IMG/VR virus record: IMGVR_UViG_3300019756_000002
Coordinates: 1-30,866 of that record
Direction: 5' to 3' (one strand)
DNA: 30,866 nt
From: a virus
Shown here: one piece after another, positions 1 to 8,583 of the stretch
How the letters are laid out: each line of letters starts with the position of its first letter
Numbering within the stretch: the stretch's first letter is position 1
Made by a program: the position numbers and the translations under genes
The notes under the pieces: generated by a model
Database searches by the model: none
The model's input: the letters and a program-made list of their open reading frames with translations, nothing else
What the model was told of the DNA's origin: nothing

Positions 1-123
1 CAGCCGATTTTATTGGTAATATTTGTGCAATTGAGGAGGTTTGCAATAAAATCAACATAGACAAGGCTGACGCATCTGGCGTTTTAAATTATTTATTTGA
101 TTGCGATTATGTAAACGAGTTAA
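1..123. repeat. Terminal direct repeat, left copy (assembly overlap)
   Basis: These 123 bases are identical to 30744-30866. Joining the copies restores one uninterrupted reading frame (30455 to 242). I infer that this is the end overlap of a circularly closed contig, not a packaged terminal repeat. The unit genome is 30743 bp. A circular map fits a headful-packaging P22-like phage. Confidence 0.95.
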
Positions 124-242
124 ACAGGATATGTTGTCAAATAGGTGAGGCGGCAAAAAAAGTGTTTGCAAAGGAAAGGGGGAAATATTTTAATGCTGAC
201 GAATCGTTGTGTGAAATTTTAAACGGAATTAATATGGGGTAG
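1..242 (+). CDS. 3' part of junction-spanning hypothetical protein (176 aa in full)
   Basis: This is the C-terminal 79 codons, stop TAG at 240-242, of the gene that starts at 30455 at the other end of the window. Bases 1-2 complete a codon begun before the junction. The whole product is about 176 residues with no domain I recognise. Its C-terminal part has a pattern (FDCDYVNELNR..C) that resembles CDVDFLNESRN..DFC in the next gene, at a similar distance from its end, so the two are probably diverged tandem paralogues. The next gene starts 42 bases downstream. Its place in the cassette between the small and large terminase genes, behind an operator-bearing promoter, suggests an accessory role, not a structural one. 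Confidence 0.85.
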   Translation, partial: ADFIGNICAIEEVCNKINIDKADASGVLNYLFDCDYVNELNRICCQIGEAAKKVFAKERGKYFNADESLCEILNGINMG

Positions 243-284
243 ATGAGTGGTAATCTCGTATAAAATATTAAAAGGTGATTAAAA

Positions 285-818
285 ATGATTGAAATAAAGC
301 GGATAGCAGAATATAGTTTTGCGGCATTAAGCAATAATTTTGTCGGTGAAGCGATTGTTTTTTCTGATAAAATTCACGGAATTTGTGCTGATTTTTATTT
401 TAAAAACAAATCATTGCAGCAAGCTACTCTGGCTAGAATATTTACACGGCGTTATAAAATAGCTGGGAATGTAGGTAGGGTTAAAATTTTTGATTACGAG
501 GATGTGATAGATTTTTCATCGTTTCAAGAGGCAGCAGACAGCCTAAAAAATTTCACCGTAGACAAATTCCACCAAGAATTAATATGTGATGTTGATTTTC
601 TAAATGAATCAAGGAATGTGGACGATTTTTGCGGGCGGTTGCTTGCAAATTCAAAATTATTCTATGAGAAAGTTTTGGACTATTCTACGGAAAAAACAAA
701 TAAATTTGCAGAAGATGCGGCAAACGAGATTTGCGGGTCGTCACCAAATGAATTTGATTTTGCAATATCATACGACGATACCCTGAATATGGAGCGGGAC
801 GAGAGGGCTGACAAATGA
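285..818 (+). CDS. Hypothetical protein, likely paralogue of the junction-spanning gene
   Basis: A 177-residue soluble-looking protein with an AAGGTG ribosome-binding site about 8 bases before ATG. It has no signal peptide, membrane segment or family signature that I recognise. A middle stretch (residues roughly 95-130, CDVDFLNESRN..DFC) resembles the C-terminal region of the preceding gene, and the lengths are almost equal (176 and 177), which supports an old tandem duplication. It is the third gene after the operator-bearing promoter at 29792-29820, following the pentapeptide-repeat gene and the junction-spanning gene. Function unknown. Confidence 0.85.
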   Translation: MIEIKRIAEYSFAALSNNFVGEAIVFSDKIHGICADFYFKNKSLQQATLARIFTRRYKIAGNVGRVKIFDYEDVIDFSSFQEAADSLKNFTVDKFHQELICDVDFLNESRNVDDFCGRLLANSKLFYEKVLDYSTEKTNKFAEDAANEICGSSPNEFDFAISYDDTLNMERDERADK

Positions 819-864
819 TTGTTGCGCACGTAATTTTTTCTGTATTTTACGTTGAGAGGTTGCT

Positions 865-1089
865 ATGATATTTTTGCATCTATTGGCGTTTACATTTTTG
901 TTAATTATATTGATGTCAGGTGTTTTTTTCACAATTACAATTTTATTTATTTTTATGAGATTGGAAAGAAAAATAGGGGGGGGTATTGGCAAATATGTAT
1001 TCTCTATTTTTTTATGTGTTTCGTCATGCATTATGACGCTAGTTGTAATGATAAACCAACTATATCTTTTCGCAAAAGGCCTGTCATGA
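865..1089 (+). CDS. Small membrane protein
   Basis: A 74-residue protein with two strongly hydrophobic segments, roughly residues 3-30 (LLAFTFLLIILMSGVFFTIT and following) and 45-65 (YVFSIFLCVSSCIMTLVVM), joined by a short basic loop (RLERKIGGG). I chose this start because GAGAGG lies five bases before the ATG. A longer overlapping frame beginning at 852 lacks such a site and runs through this gene out of frame. The stop overlaps the next start (ATGA, 1086-1089), so the two are probably translationally coupled. A two-segment membrane protein in an accessory cassette could act in superinfection exclusion or lysis control, but nothing in the sequence decides this. Confidence 0.72.
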   Translation: MIFLHLLAFTFLLIILMSGVFFTITILFIFMRLERKIGGGIGKYVFSIFLCVSSCIMTLVVMINQLYLFAKGLS

Positions 1090-1454
1090 GATTAACAAAA
1101 ACAGAAATAGTAGTAAGCGAAAATCTTGGCTCGCTAATTGTTAACGTGTTAATGGATGTGGCAAATAGAAAAATAATTGCTTTCGGTGCTCCAATTGAAA
1201 TTGTTTGCAGTAAATCTAGCCCAAAATACTACGCGTTTAACGGGTATCTTTTTAATTTCCATGGGATTAAAAACCTTTGGATTGGAGATGATGGAGATTT
1301 CATTTTTAAAATGCATTCTATTTTTTTTGATGACGATGAGAAATTTAATCTATTGTTTTCATCAAAATCATGCGAGTATTTGAGTGACACAGACATACCA
1401 GATAAAATAAAACGCATATGTTTGGATTTAAAGAGCATCGTGGCTGATGTCTAA
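1086..1454 (+). CDS. Hypothetical protein upstream of large terminase
   Basis: A 122-residue protein that starts within the ATGA overlap with the membrane-protein gene and ends 8 bases inside the large terminase gene. Residues about 20-80 alternate polar and hydrophobic positions (SLIVNVLMDVANRKIIAFGA, then YYAFNGYLFNFHGIKNLWIG), which suggests a beta-rich fold. The C-terminal third is acidic and ends in a likely helix (DIPDKIKRICLDLKSIV). I recognise no family. The tight overlaps on both sides argue that it is a real gene transcribed with the large terminase. Confidence 0.78.
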   Translation: MRLTKTEIVVSENLGSLIVNVLMDVANRKIIAFGAPIEIVCSKSSPKYYAFNGYLFNFHGIKNLWIGDDGDFIFKMHSIFFDDDEKFNLLFSSKSCEYLSDTDIPDKIKRICLDLKSIVADV

Positions 1455-2961
1455 TACAGTATATAAAGCTCAAATTGGGGCGCAACAAAAATTTTTGTCA
1501 TCCACAGCTGACATTGTATTTTACGGCGGAGCTGCTGGAGGCGGGAAAACGTACGGTTTGTTGCTTGATGTCGTTAGCTGGGCAAATCTGCCAGAATTTC
1601 ACGGTGTTATTTTCCGCAGAAAATCTACAGATCTCATAAAACCCGGAGGAATTTGGACTGAATCAAAACGTATGTTTTCTGACTGCGGCGGCAAGGCTAA
1701 TAATGTTCAATTATCGTGGACATTTAAACATACCGGTAAAAATGATTATATAAAATACAGGAATAAAGAAACAGGAGAAATAATAAAGTTTGATGCAAAA
1801 AATAAAAATGTTGATATTAAATTCGCCGGACTCCAATATGATGAAACGGTAAAAGATTGGCAGGGCACTCAAATGGATTATATAGGTTTTGATGAAGTTA
1901 CCCATTTTTCATCTTATCAGTTTTGGTATTTAGTGTCGCGGCTTCGTTCAACATCTGGTAATATACGGCCATACATCCGAGCAACATGCAACCCAGAGCC
2001 AAATTGGGTTTTAGATTTAATTGATTGGTGGATAAGCCCTGATGGGTTTGCAATAAAAGAGCGGTCAGGTGTAATCAGATGGATTGCTCGGTGTGGAGAT
2101 GATATAGTTTGGTTTGACGATAGAGAGGAAGCCTGCAAGTATCTCCGAAGCATTGGCGAACCGCCAGAAAACACGCCTATTTCATTCACATTCATCCCAT
2201 CTACAATCGAGGATAACCCTGAATTAATCAGAAAAAATCCAAATTATGTTGCGTCTTTGCATGCTTTGCCTGAAGAAGAGAAGCAACGTTTATTAATGGG
2301 GAATTGGAGAATCGTTCCATCTGGCAAATTGTTCAAAATTGAGTGGTTTCAGTTTTATAATGTGACGCCTGATTTTGAAACAAAAATAATAACTGTAGAT
2401 ACGGCACAAGAAACAGGAAATGCTAATGATTATACTGTTGCTCAGGTGTGGGGGCTAAGCAAAAACAGAATTTTCTTAATAAAACAATTCCGTGGAAAAG
2501 TTGAATATACAGAGCAATTTGAAGTTATATCAAATATGTGTATTGCAAATGGCGTAAAAAAAATATACATAGAAAAAAAGAGTAATGGACATGCATTGAT
2601 ACAGGGGTTGAGACGAAGATTAGCAGACCTAGGATATCCAATAGGTGTTGTTGATGTCCCCCGTTACAAGGATAAATATACCCGAGCACGTGAGTGTTCT
2701 GAATACATACAGCATGGTTTTGTATATTTAAACAAATATGCAGATTATTACATGGATCTTGTTTCAGAAGTGGTTCAATTTGCGCCAGAAAATAAAAACA
2801 AGAGAAAAATACACGATGACCAAGTCGACTGCATGATGGACGCAATTGAAATACTATTGCGCAATAACAAAAAAGATGATACAGTCATATCACAAGATAA
2901 TCGTGTAAAAAACTATGCAAAGTTACAGCAGAGAGGAGCAATTACATTCAAAGGGTACTAA
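1447..2961 (+). CDS. terL: Terminase large subunit (P22/Sf6-type packaging ATPase-nuclease)
   Basis: The 504-residue motor protein docks on the portal, pumps DNA into the prohead and cuts the concatemer. The ATPase P-loop is GGAAGGGKT (residues 27-35) and the Walker B motif is DYIGFDE (144-150), with E150 as catalytic glutamate. The RNase H-fold nuclease shows its acidic set at D318 (ITVDTA), E376 (YIEKKS) and D457/D458 (HDDQVD). Length and motif spacing fit headful-packaging terminases. It overlaps the preceding gene by 8 bases and the portal gene by 47. Unusually, the small subunit lies about 2.4 kb upstream, beyond the circular junction, with a separately promoted accessory cassette in between. 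Confidence 0.97.
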   Translation: MSNTVYKAQIGAQQKFLSSTADIVFYGGAAGGGKTYGLLLDVVSWANLPEFHGVIFRRKSTDLIKPGGIWTESKRMFSDCGGKANNVQLSWTFKHTGKNDYIKYRNKETGEIIKFDAKNKNVDIKFAGLQYDETVKDWQGTQMDYIGFDEVTHFSSYQFWYLVSRLRSTSGNIRPYIRATCNPEPNWVLDLIDWWISPDGFAIKERSGVIRWIARCGDDIVWFDDREEACKYLRSIGEPPENTPISFTFIPSTIEDNPELIRKNPNYVASLHALPEEEKQRLLMGNWRIVPSGKLFKIEWFQFYNVTPDFETKIITVDTAQETGNANDYTVAQVWGLSKNRIFLIKQFRGKVEYTEQFEVISNMCIANGVKKIYIEKKSNGHALIQGLRRRLADLGYPIGVVDVPRYKDKYTRARECSEYIQHGFVYLNKYADYYMDLVSEVVQFAPENKNKRKIHDDQVDCMMDAIEILLRNNKKDDTVISQDNRVKNYAKLQQRGAITFKGY

Positions 2962-4900
2962 AAATAAAATAGGGGCAGATATATGCGACAATATTAGAAA
3001 CGCATATGACTATGCAAAGGATTTGAATGAGACATACACGAAAAACTTGAAAATGGTTTTTTGTCGCTCGCTTACAGATGCTGACGTTGGCACACTAGAG
3101 GGAACAGACAGGCCAACGCTAACATTTTCAATAATCTCTCCGATATTAAAACACCAGTTAAAAAATATAACTGAGAGTATTCCTGAATCGTCTGTAATTC
3201 CAGTTGAAAGCGATACTGACCCAAATGATGACCAAACTGCTAAGGCATTAACAGCAAAGCTGCAATCAATTTACGAGTATAACAGATATCCTGATATTGT
3301 CGGCGAAGCTGCTGAACTAGCTGGAACTGGCGGCAGAGCTGTTTTTAAACTGTACACGGACTACATTAACAATGTTGGGTTTGAACAGTGTGTAAAAATT
3401 AAATCAGTCGAAGACCCGACAATGATTTTTTTTGACCCGTGCGCAATAAAAATGACAAAAGAAGATGCTGACTATGTGTATGAGTTGTCATATATAAGTG
3501 TCGATGCATTTAAAAGGGATTATAAGCATATAAACATTGAGGATGTCGAGGCGTACTCTAGAAAATATGCCGGCGTCGGAATTAGCTGGGTTCGTGAGCG
3601 GGAAGGGCAAAAAACAGTTGCTATTATAGACTATTGCTACAAGTCATATACTGAAAAAAATCTTTATCTAGTTAGAGGGGATTTCGGTGATGAAATAACC
3701 GAAGAAAAGCCAGAGGATGAAAGCTTAATTCTAGCAGAACGAACTACCAATGATGTTGAAATAAAACATATGAGGATTTGTGGTGATTTAATTATTGAGC
3801 AAGAAACCACATTGAATTTCAAATGCCTGCCATATGTTGCATTCTATTCAGATAGGAAAATAATTGCTGGTAAAGAAGTTGTCACACCATTTGCAGAAGC
3901 TGCAATTGATGCTCAAAGAGCAAAAAACATAGCATTCAATTCATTGTTTTTTGAGATGATAAATAACTCAACCGGAAGGTTTATGGTTGCTCAGGAAAGC
4001 ATGACTGACTCACTAGAAGATGTAGTTGCAAATCCAGCCAGCAAAAAAAACTTGGTGTGGAAGTCTCGTGATGATGTTGAAGGCGTTCCCGTAAATAACC
4101 CGCCACCAGAATGGATGCCTCAGCCACCCATACCAGATTCGTTACTTGAGGTTTTCCAAAGCATGGACACGACAATCAATACAATTTTGGGGTCTCAATA
4201 TTATTCCCTAGACCAGACAAACATGTCTGGCAAAGCTCTTTATAATTTAGCTGATTTCATGAATGCGTCCATATCAACGTTAATGAAAAATTTAATAATC
4301 ACCACTGCTCAAATTGGCAGGGTAATATTAAGTGCGCTCCCGTTTTTGTATGAGCAGCAAGAAATTGATATATCAAGCAGCAATCAAGAAAAAAATAATG
4401 TTACAATAGATTATAATGAAACGGATATTGAAAGATTTTCAATTCAAGTTACTAAAGGAGCTAATTATGCTCTACAGCAACAAGTTACTGTTGAAAGTAT
4501 GTTGGAGTATGCTAAAGCGTCGCCAGCGTTTGCTCAGTGGTTAAATACGGCTGGGATTCCTATTTTGCTAGAGAATACGCCGTTAAATGGGAAAAATAAA
4601 ATCATTGAGTCGTATGAGGAATTTACTCAGAAGGCCATGGCGGCCAGCCAAAACCAGCCAAATCCTGAGCAAATTAAAATACAGGCAATGCAAGCTGAGC
4701 TGCAATTAAAAATGCATGAGTTGTCATTGAAGGAACAGGAGCTGGCGCTAAAGGCAAAACAGGCTGCTGCTGATTCTGCAATTGATCTCAACAAGGCTCA
4801 AATTCAGCGAGAACAGGGCAGTAGCAAAATGGCTGTTGATGTTTATCAGCAGCAAAGTGAAAACCAAAGAGAACTATTAAGGCATTATAAAGAGGTATAA
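2915..4900 (+). CDS. Portal protein, P22 gp1-like
   Basis: A 661-residue protein. It should form the dodecameric ring at the packaging vertex, bind the terminase during filling and bind head-closure proteins afterwards. Recognition rests on length, on its place directly after the large terminase and on P22-portal-like stretches (DRPTLTFSIISPILKHQLKN near residue 66, then PESSVIPVESD). The last 90 residues are a glutamine- and alanine-rich likely coiled coil (PEQIKIQAMQAELQLKMHEL), as in the barrel end of P22 portals. The ATG at 2915 lies inside the terminase gene and has no clear ribosome-binding site, so coupling to terminase translation is likely. No later ATG gives a sensible N-terminus. 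Confidence 0.93.
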   Translation: MQSYSREEQLHSKGTKNKIGADICDNIRNAYDYAKDLNETYTKNLKMVFCRSLTDADVGTLEGTDRPTLTFSIISPILKHQLKNITESIPESSVIPVESDTDPNDDQTAKALTAKLQSIYEYNRYPDIVGEAAELAGTGGRAVFKLYTDYINNVGFEQCVKIKSVEDPTMIFFDPCAIKMTKEDADYVYELSYISVDAFKRDYKHINIEDVEAYSRKYAGVGISWVREREGQKTVAIIDYCYKSYTEKNLYLVRGDFGDEITEEKPEDESLILAERTTNDVEIKHMRICGDLIIEQETTLNFKCLPYVAFYSDRKIIAGKEVVTPFAEAAIDAQRAKNIAFNSLFFEMINNSTGRFMVAQESMTDSLEDVVANPASKKNLVWKSRDDVEGVPVNNPPPEWMPQPPIPDSLLEVFQSMDTTINTILGSQYYSLDQTNMSGKALYNLADFMNASISTLMKNLIITTAQIGRVILSALPFLYEQQEIDISSSNQEKNNVTIDYNETDIERFSIQVTKGANYALQQQVTVESMLEYAKASPAFAQWLNTAGIPILLENTPLNGKNKIIESYEEFTQKAMAASQNQPNPEQIKIQAMQAELQLKMHELSLKEQELALKAKQAAADSAIDLNKAQIQREQGSSKMAVDVYQQQSENQRELLRHYKEV

Positions 4901-4902
4901 TT

Positions 4903-5214
4903 ATGTATGTTATTGGCGATAAAGTTGAAGTTTCTAATGAATATGGAATGCAAGTTTCGGGCGTTGTTACGCATGTAGATAAAAATTTGCCTTCAAGAGT
5001 AATTTATACTGTTCTTACAAAAAACAAGACAAACATTAAGTCTGAGTCTCAAAACATGTCCATGATTGAGTCAAAAGCAGAGCAGAATGCAAAAAAAGAT
5101 GCTGAAAAAATAAAATTTATTGCCGAAAGTGCAAGTGTTGCCAAGGAAAATCAAGGTTCAGTTGAAGAGAAAAAAAGGGGGCGTCCCGCAAAAATTACAA
5201 ACATTAACGAGTAA
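4903..5214 (+). CDS. Hypothetical protein, SH3-like N-terminus plus AT-hook-like tail
   Basis: A 103-residue protein with an AAGAGG site before ATG, two bases after the portal stop. Residues 1-40 have the glycine spacing of a small SH3-like barrel (GDKVEV, then SGVVTHVD and YTVLTK). A charged, probably helical linker follows. The C-terminus carries KRGRPAK (residues 91-97), an AT-hook-type minor-groove motif. It might bind packaged DNA or the portal/head interior. That is inference from the motif and location. I recognise no named family. Confidence 0.8.
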   Translation: MYVIGDKVEVSNEYGMQVSGVVTHVDKNLPSRVIYTVLTKNKTNIKSESQNMSMIESKAEQNAKKDAEKIKFIAESASVAKENQGSVEEKKRGRPAKITNINE

Positions 5215-5236
5215 TTTTTTTTATTAGGAGGTTTAT

Positions 5237-5698
5237 ATGCCTGTTTTTAACACAGAAAAACCCGTTGGAATGATGCGAGACGGGGATTCATACAATTATT
5301 TAACCAATAAAGGCATTGAGAAGCCGGTATTTAATGAGTTAATATTTAACGATGGAGTCAACTCTGATTTTGAGCGTCCAAGTGCAGGTGTTGCAGAGCC
5401 GTTAAATTTCACTATTTTGCCAAGCGGGCTAGTTTATGTTAGTGGCGCATTTAAAACTAAAAGTGCAACTACTGGAAACGACAAAACTGTAGGGGTGATC
5501 CCACTCAAATATAGGCCTAGACGATTTATGACGTTTCCAGCCATCTCGTTTCTTAACGGCGTGATAACAACGTGGTATATGGTTTATCTTGGAGACGGGA
5601 TTTTAAATGCATTTGTTGCCGGCGCAAATCCTGCCCCGCCGCCTGTCAGCGAAAATGTTTTTTTAGAGGGGATGACCTACATCCCTGTTAAGTTATAA
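5237..5698 (+). CDS. Head-fibre or decoration-like protein, copy 1
   Basis: A 153-residue protein with AGGAGG before ATG. It is clearly paralogous to the next gene. They share an N-terminal signature (VGM-R-DGDSY--LTN) and a core (LNFTILPSGLVY-SG, then a VGxIP--YRPRR motif). The core looks like the beta-sandwich tip domains of phage fibres, where a 'P--YRP' turn is frequent. A free-standing tip-like protein between portal and scaffold suggests a capsid decoration or head-fibre protein. Tail association is possible. There are no enzyme motifs. Confidence 0.8.
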   Translation: MPVFNTEKPVGMMRDGDSYNYLTNKGIEKPVFNELIFNDGVNSDFERPSAGVAEPLNFTILPSGLVYVSGAFKTKSATTGNDKTVGVIPLKYRPRRFMTFPAISFLNGVITTWYMVYLGDGILNAFVAGANPAPPPVSENVFLEGMTYIPVKL

Positions 5699-5715
5699 TT
5701 ATTGAGGAAAATAAA

Positions 5716-6171
5716 ATGCCAGTTAACAATACAGTAAGATCGGTTGGGATGCTCCGCGATGGAGATTCGTATAGATTTTTGACCAATAGAGAAGTTCAAA
5801 AGCCAATATTTAAAACTCTTGTATTTAATGATTCTGCTGTAAGCTTTGAAGAGCCGTTGGGAAATCAATTAAATTTTACTATACTCCCGTCTGGTCTTGT
5901 ATATATGTCAGGTCTTGTTCAAACATCTCCTTCGCCTACTTCTGGGCTTGAGATTGTAGGAACAATACCAGAGCTATATAGACCAAGAAGAGCATTGGCA
6001 TTAGTTAAATATGGAGTTGCCGCAGGAAATATTCAGCATGCATTTACTGTTTTTATTACCCAAGAAGGCAGCCTTACTATGGGTGTTGATGCAGGAGGAA
6101 CGCCTCCAGTTAGTACTAAAATTGATTTTGAAGGTACTATGTATATACCGTCATATACAAATATAGTATAG
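5716..6171 (+). CDS. Head-fibre or decoration-like protein, copy 2
   Basis: A 151-residue paralogue of the preceding gene, 17 bases downstream, with GAGGA upstream of ATG. It keeps the N-terminal VGMLRDGDSY and the core LNFTILPSGLVYMSG, then TIPELYRPRR. It diverges in the loop and strand region around residues 95-130, which would be surface-exposed in a fibre-tip fold. That pattern, conserved framework with a variable middle, is typical of receptor-binding or decoration proteins. It ends just before the promoter at 6179. Confidence 0.8.
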   Translation: MPVNNTVRSVGMLRDGDSYRFLTNREVQKPIFKTLVFNDSAVSFEEPLGNQLNFTILPSGLVYMSGLVQTSPSPTSGLEIVGTIPELYRPRRALALVKYGVAAGNIQHAFTVFITQEGSLTMGVDAGGTPPVSTKIDFEGTMYIPSYTNIV

Positions 6172-6178
6172 AATATAT

Positions 6179-6207
6179 TTGACATATATTTGTTTTTTTG
6201 TTATAAA
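6179..6207 (+). promoter_or_regulatory. Strong sigma70-type promoter for scaffold and coat genes
   Basis: TTGACA at 6179-6184, a 17-base spacer, then TATAAA at 6202-6207. The -35 is perfect and the -10 matches five of six. It lies in the 150-base gap before the scaffold gene, with no TCAGAACA operator nearby. Together with the terminator after the coat gene it would make a short high-output scaffold-coat mRNA. Confidence 0.8.
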
Positions 6208-6220
6208 ATAAGTTAAGAGT

Positions 6221-6237
6221 CATTGGCTTAACCAATG
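6221..6237. promoter_or_regulatory. Inverted repeat in scaffold leader
   Basis: CATTGG CTTAA CCAATG is a perfect 6-bp inverted repeat with a 5-base loop, about 10-25 bases after the predicted transcription start. No T-run follows, so it is not a terminator. It may be an operator or a leader hairpin. Confidence 0.4.
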
Positions 6238-6321
6238 GTATGTTGTTATTTATCAGTTAAAAATATCGGTGCTTCCGCCTTAAGGTAGGTACGTGAAAAA
6301 ACACGGTAAAAAAGAGGTGTT

Positions 6322-7119
6322 ATGAATTCTGAAAAAGATGATGCTTTAGAAAATAAAGTTGAAACTGAAATTGGTGAAAATGCTATTGAAAATGGCGTAG
6401 TTGAGGATTCTTCTGGCGATGCTAGTGATGCTAGTGATGCTAGTGATCTTAGTGAGACTGAAGGTTTTGACGATGAGCCTGATGAGGATGATGAAGGCTT
6501 TGACGATGAAACTGAGGAAAGTGCTGAAGAGCAGCATAAAAATTATGCTGGAGTCCGAAAAGGGGCTATAGAAAAAGGCATTATGATTGGTGAGGAAAGA
6601 GCTTATAAGCGTGCTTATGCGGAAATCATGGCACAGCAACAGCAACAGCAACAGCAACAATTGCAAGGTAATCAGCAAGGTAACCAAAACAATTTTGCGA
6701 CTTCACCTCATGGTGTTCATAGTGATAATGTTCAAGCATTGCAATATGCTGATAACGAAGGGCGATCCCGTTATAAAGATTGGGATTATGTCACAGAGCG
6801 GTTGACCAGACAGGCTCAAGTAGAGGCTGGATATGGCGATACTTCTCTTGCTCTTCTTGTCACTAAAGCAGCAGCTCTAAAAGATGGCGAAAAGATAATT
6901 TACAATTTGGCTAAGAGTCCAAAAACTCTATCTAGGTTGAAAGCTATGCCGTCATATAGACAAGCTGCAGAAATGTCCTCTCTTCTTGAGTCTAAAACTA
7001 AGCCTAAAGTAGCTAATAAACCAGTTAAAGAAGTCAAAACACCACCTGCTAATGGCGGTGGCAAAGAGACTGATGCTGAACGAAACGCGAGAATAATGAG
7101 GAAATTTTACTCGCGTTAA
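6322..7119 (+). CDS. Scaffolding protein
   Basis: A 265-residue protein with AGAGGTG before ATG, directly upstream of the coat gene, the usual scaffold position. The N-terminal third is extremely acidic (SDASDASDLSETEGFDDEPD near residues 33-52). A glutamine run follows at about 104-113, and the C-terminal region is basic (TKPKVANKPVKEVKTPP), as expected for a scaffold that binds coat through a positively charged C-terminus. Two low-complexity DNA tracts lie in it: three GATGCTAGT units near 6418-6446 and a CAGCAA-type tract near 6634-6660. Both could vary in length by slippage. Confidence 0.85.
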   Translation: MNSEKDDALENKVETEIGENAIENGVVEDSSGDASDASDASDLSETEGFDDEPDEDDEGFDDETEESAEEQHKNYAGVRKGAIEKGIMIGEERAYKRAYAEIMAQQQQQQQQQLQGNQQGNQNNFATSPHGVHSDNVQALQYADNEGRSRYKDWDYVTERLTRQAQVEAGYGDTSLALLVTKAAALKDGEKIIYNLAKSPKTLSRLKAMPSYRQAAEMSSLLESKTKPKVANKPVKEVKTPPANGGGKETDAERNARIMRKFYSR

Positions 7120-7172
7120 ATTTCAAGTAGTTGTTTTTGCTGCCAATTATTAATTTTTAATTGGAGTTATAA

Positions 7173-8519
7173 ATGGCTAATCAATTAGTTAGTGTTGAAG
7201 CGTATGCAAAAGAAACGCTAGGGCACTTGAATGCACATCTTACCTATGGTGGCGAGGCTGAAAAAGATTTTGAGGGTTGGGACTCTGTGGTGCCCGGTCT
7301 TCGTGGCGACAGTGTGCAATATCGCTTGTCTTCTGTTTTCAATGTTCGCGACCAATTGGCGTTTGATGTTGATACTGATGGTGATTTTAAAGAGCGGTTT
7401 GGTGTGTTAACTATTAACACAGAAAAAAACGTTGTTCAGAATATTACAGATCAGGAATGGCAAACACACAACTTAGAATCCTTGATGGACGCATTTGGTT
7501 CAGATATGGCGGCAAGCCTTGCAGGTCAGGTTGACCAAGATTTGGCTAGTGTTGCTTGTTTTGGTGGCTATCGTTGGGCAGGGAATGTTGATGCAAATGC
7601 AAATAGCTTGGGCGACTTCCAGCAATTGCGCTTAGCAAATACACTATTCCGTAATTTCGGTGGTAGTCAGATGGCTAAATGTGTGCTGCCTGATATTGAT
7701 ACAACCAGAATCATCAACACAGGGTTGCAAGAATTTGTGCCAACTTCAAATGAAAAATTGGTTAAAAATTGGGAATTAGGTTCTATTCGTGGAACTGTAA
7801 ATACAAAATATTTCCAAAGTCAATTAAATCCAATCCATTTTTCTGGTACTCTTTCTGAAGATGGCACTGGCGAGCATGTGATTACTTCCATTACTAGCTC
7901 TACAACAATTCTACCTGGCACCAGCACGCCAATTCCTGCTTCTATTATCACCGTAGAAAACGTAACAAATGGCGTTACTGTTGTCGATAACGACTTGGGT
8001 GACATTGGAACAGCTACTCAAGGTGGCGGTAAATTTAACGAGCAAAATCCATTGAAATTCTTGCGGATTCAAGACAAAACTTTAACTGCTAACAATGCTC
8101 AATTTAAAGTAGTTGAAGGTGGAGCAACTGCTGCTGGTGGTAGCATTACGTTCAAAGTTATTCCTGAACTGGTATTTGATGGTACTGGGCAAGATACAGC
8201 TCGAAATCTAAATCGATTGATTTCTGTTGGCGCTGGCGCAACAACTGATAGATTGCGTATTGTTAAAACGCACAAATCTGGTGTTATCTGGCAAGGAAAG
8301 GCGTTCCGTTTTGCTTCTCCTAAATTACCATCGGTTGAGCCGTTCCCAAGTGCATCTATTGTTGACAAGGATACTAAAATTGGTTATCGCGTTTATCGTG
8401 GTGCTGTTCTTGGTAAGGCAAAAAGTGTTGTATCACATGATATCCGTTATGGAGCAGTCATGGAGCCAGAGTATGCTATGCGTCTAATCTTTCCTGTAGA
8501 GGGTACAGGTTTCTTCTAA
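7173..8519 (+). CDS. Major capsid (coat) protein, P22 gp5-like
   Basis: A 448-residue shell subunit expected to have an HK97-type fold. Family assignment rests on position after the scaffold gene, length close to P22 gp5 (430) and the N-terminal pattern (ETLGHLNAHL, VVPGLRGDSV, YRLSSVFNVRDQLAFDVDTD). A glycine/threonine-rich section (residues about 225-285) probably corresponds to the surface-inserted domain region of P22-like coats. GGAG lies 8 bases before ATG. A strong terminator follows immediately, suggesting that this is the end of a high-expression transcript. Confidence 0.92.
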   Translation: MANQLVSVEAYAKETLGHLNAHLTYGGEAEKDFEGWDSVVPGLRGDSVQYRLSSVFNVRDQLAFDVDTDGDFKERFGVLTINTEKNVVQNITDQEWQTHNLESLMDAFGSDMAASLAGQVDQDLASVACFGGYRWAGNVDANANSLGDFQQLRLANTLFRNFGGSQMAKCVLPDIDTTRIINTGLQEFVPTSNEKLVKNWELGSIRGTVNTKYFQSQLNPIHFSGTLSEDGTGEHVITSITSSTTILPGTSTPIPASIITVENVTNGVTVVDNDLGDIGTATQGGGKFNEQNPLKFLRIQDKTLTANNAQFKVVEGGATAAGGSITFKVIPELVFDGTGQDTARNLNRLISVGAGATTDRLRIVKTHKSGVIWQGKAFRFASPKLPSVEPFPSASIVDKDTKIGYRVYRGAVLGKAKSVVSHDIRYGAVMEPEYAMRLIFPVEGTGFF

Positions 8520-8533
8520 TTTAGAAGATATCC

Positions 8534-8569
8534 ATTGCCCCGCCTCCGCAATGGCGGGGCAATATTTTT
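8534..8569 (+). terminator. Rho-independent terminator after coat gene
   Basis: An 11-bp perfect stem (ATTGCCCCGCC / GGCGGGGCAAT, 8534-8544 with 8553-8563) has an 8-base loop and is followed by ATTTTT. It lies 14 bases after the coat stop. The downstream head-completion genes must be reached by read-through, which would keep them at lower levels. Confidence 0.92.
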
Positions 8570-8583
8570 GAAATAGGTCTTGT

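Noticed and set aside
1-123. True direct terminal repeats of a linear virion genome
   Set aside because: The ends fall inside one gene that is continuous on circularisation, and the terminase is of headful type.
852-1454. Single 200-codon frame covering two genes
   Set aside because: The start lacks a ribosome-binding site. The 865 start has GAGAGG, and the ATGA-coupled frame at 1086 explains the rest.
6346-6687. Minus-strand leucine/isoleucine/threonine-rich frame
   Set aside because: It is a shadow of the acidic and glutamine-rich codons of the scaffold gene.
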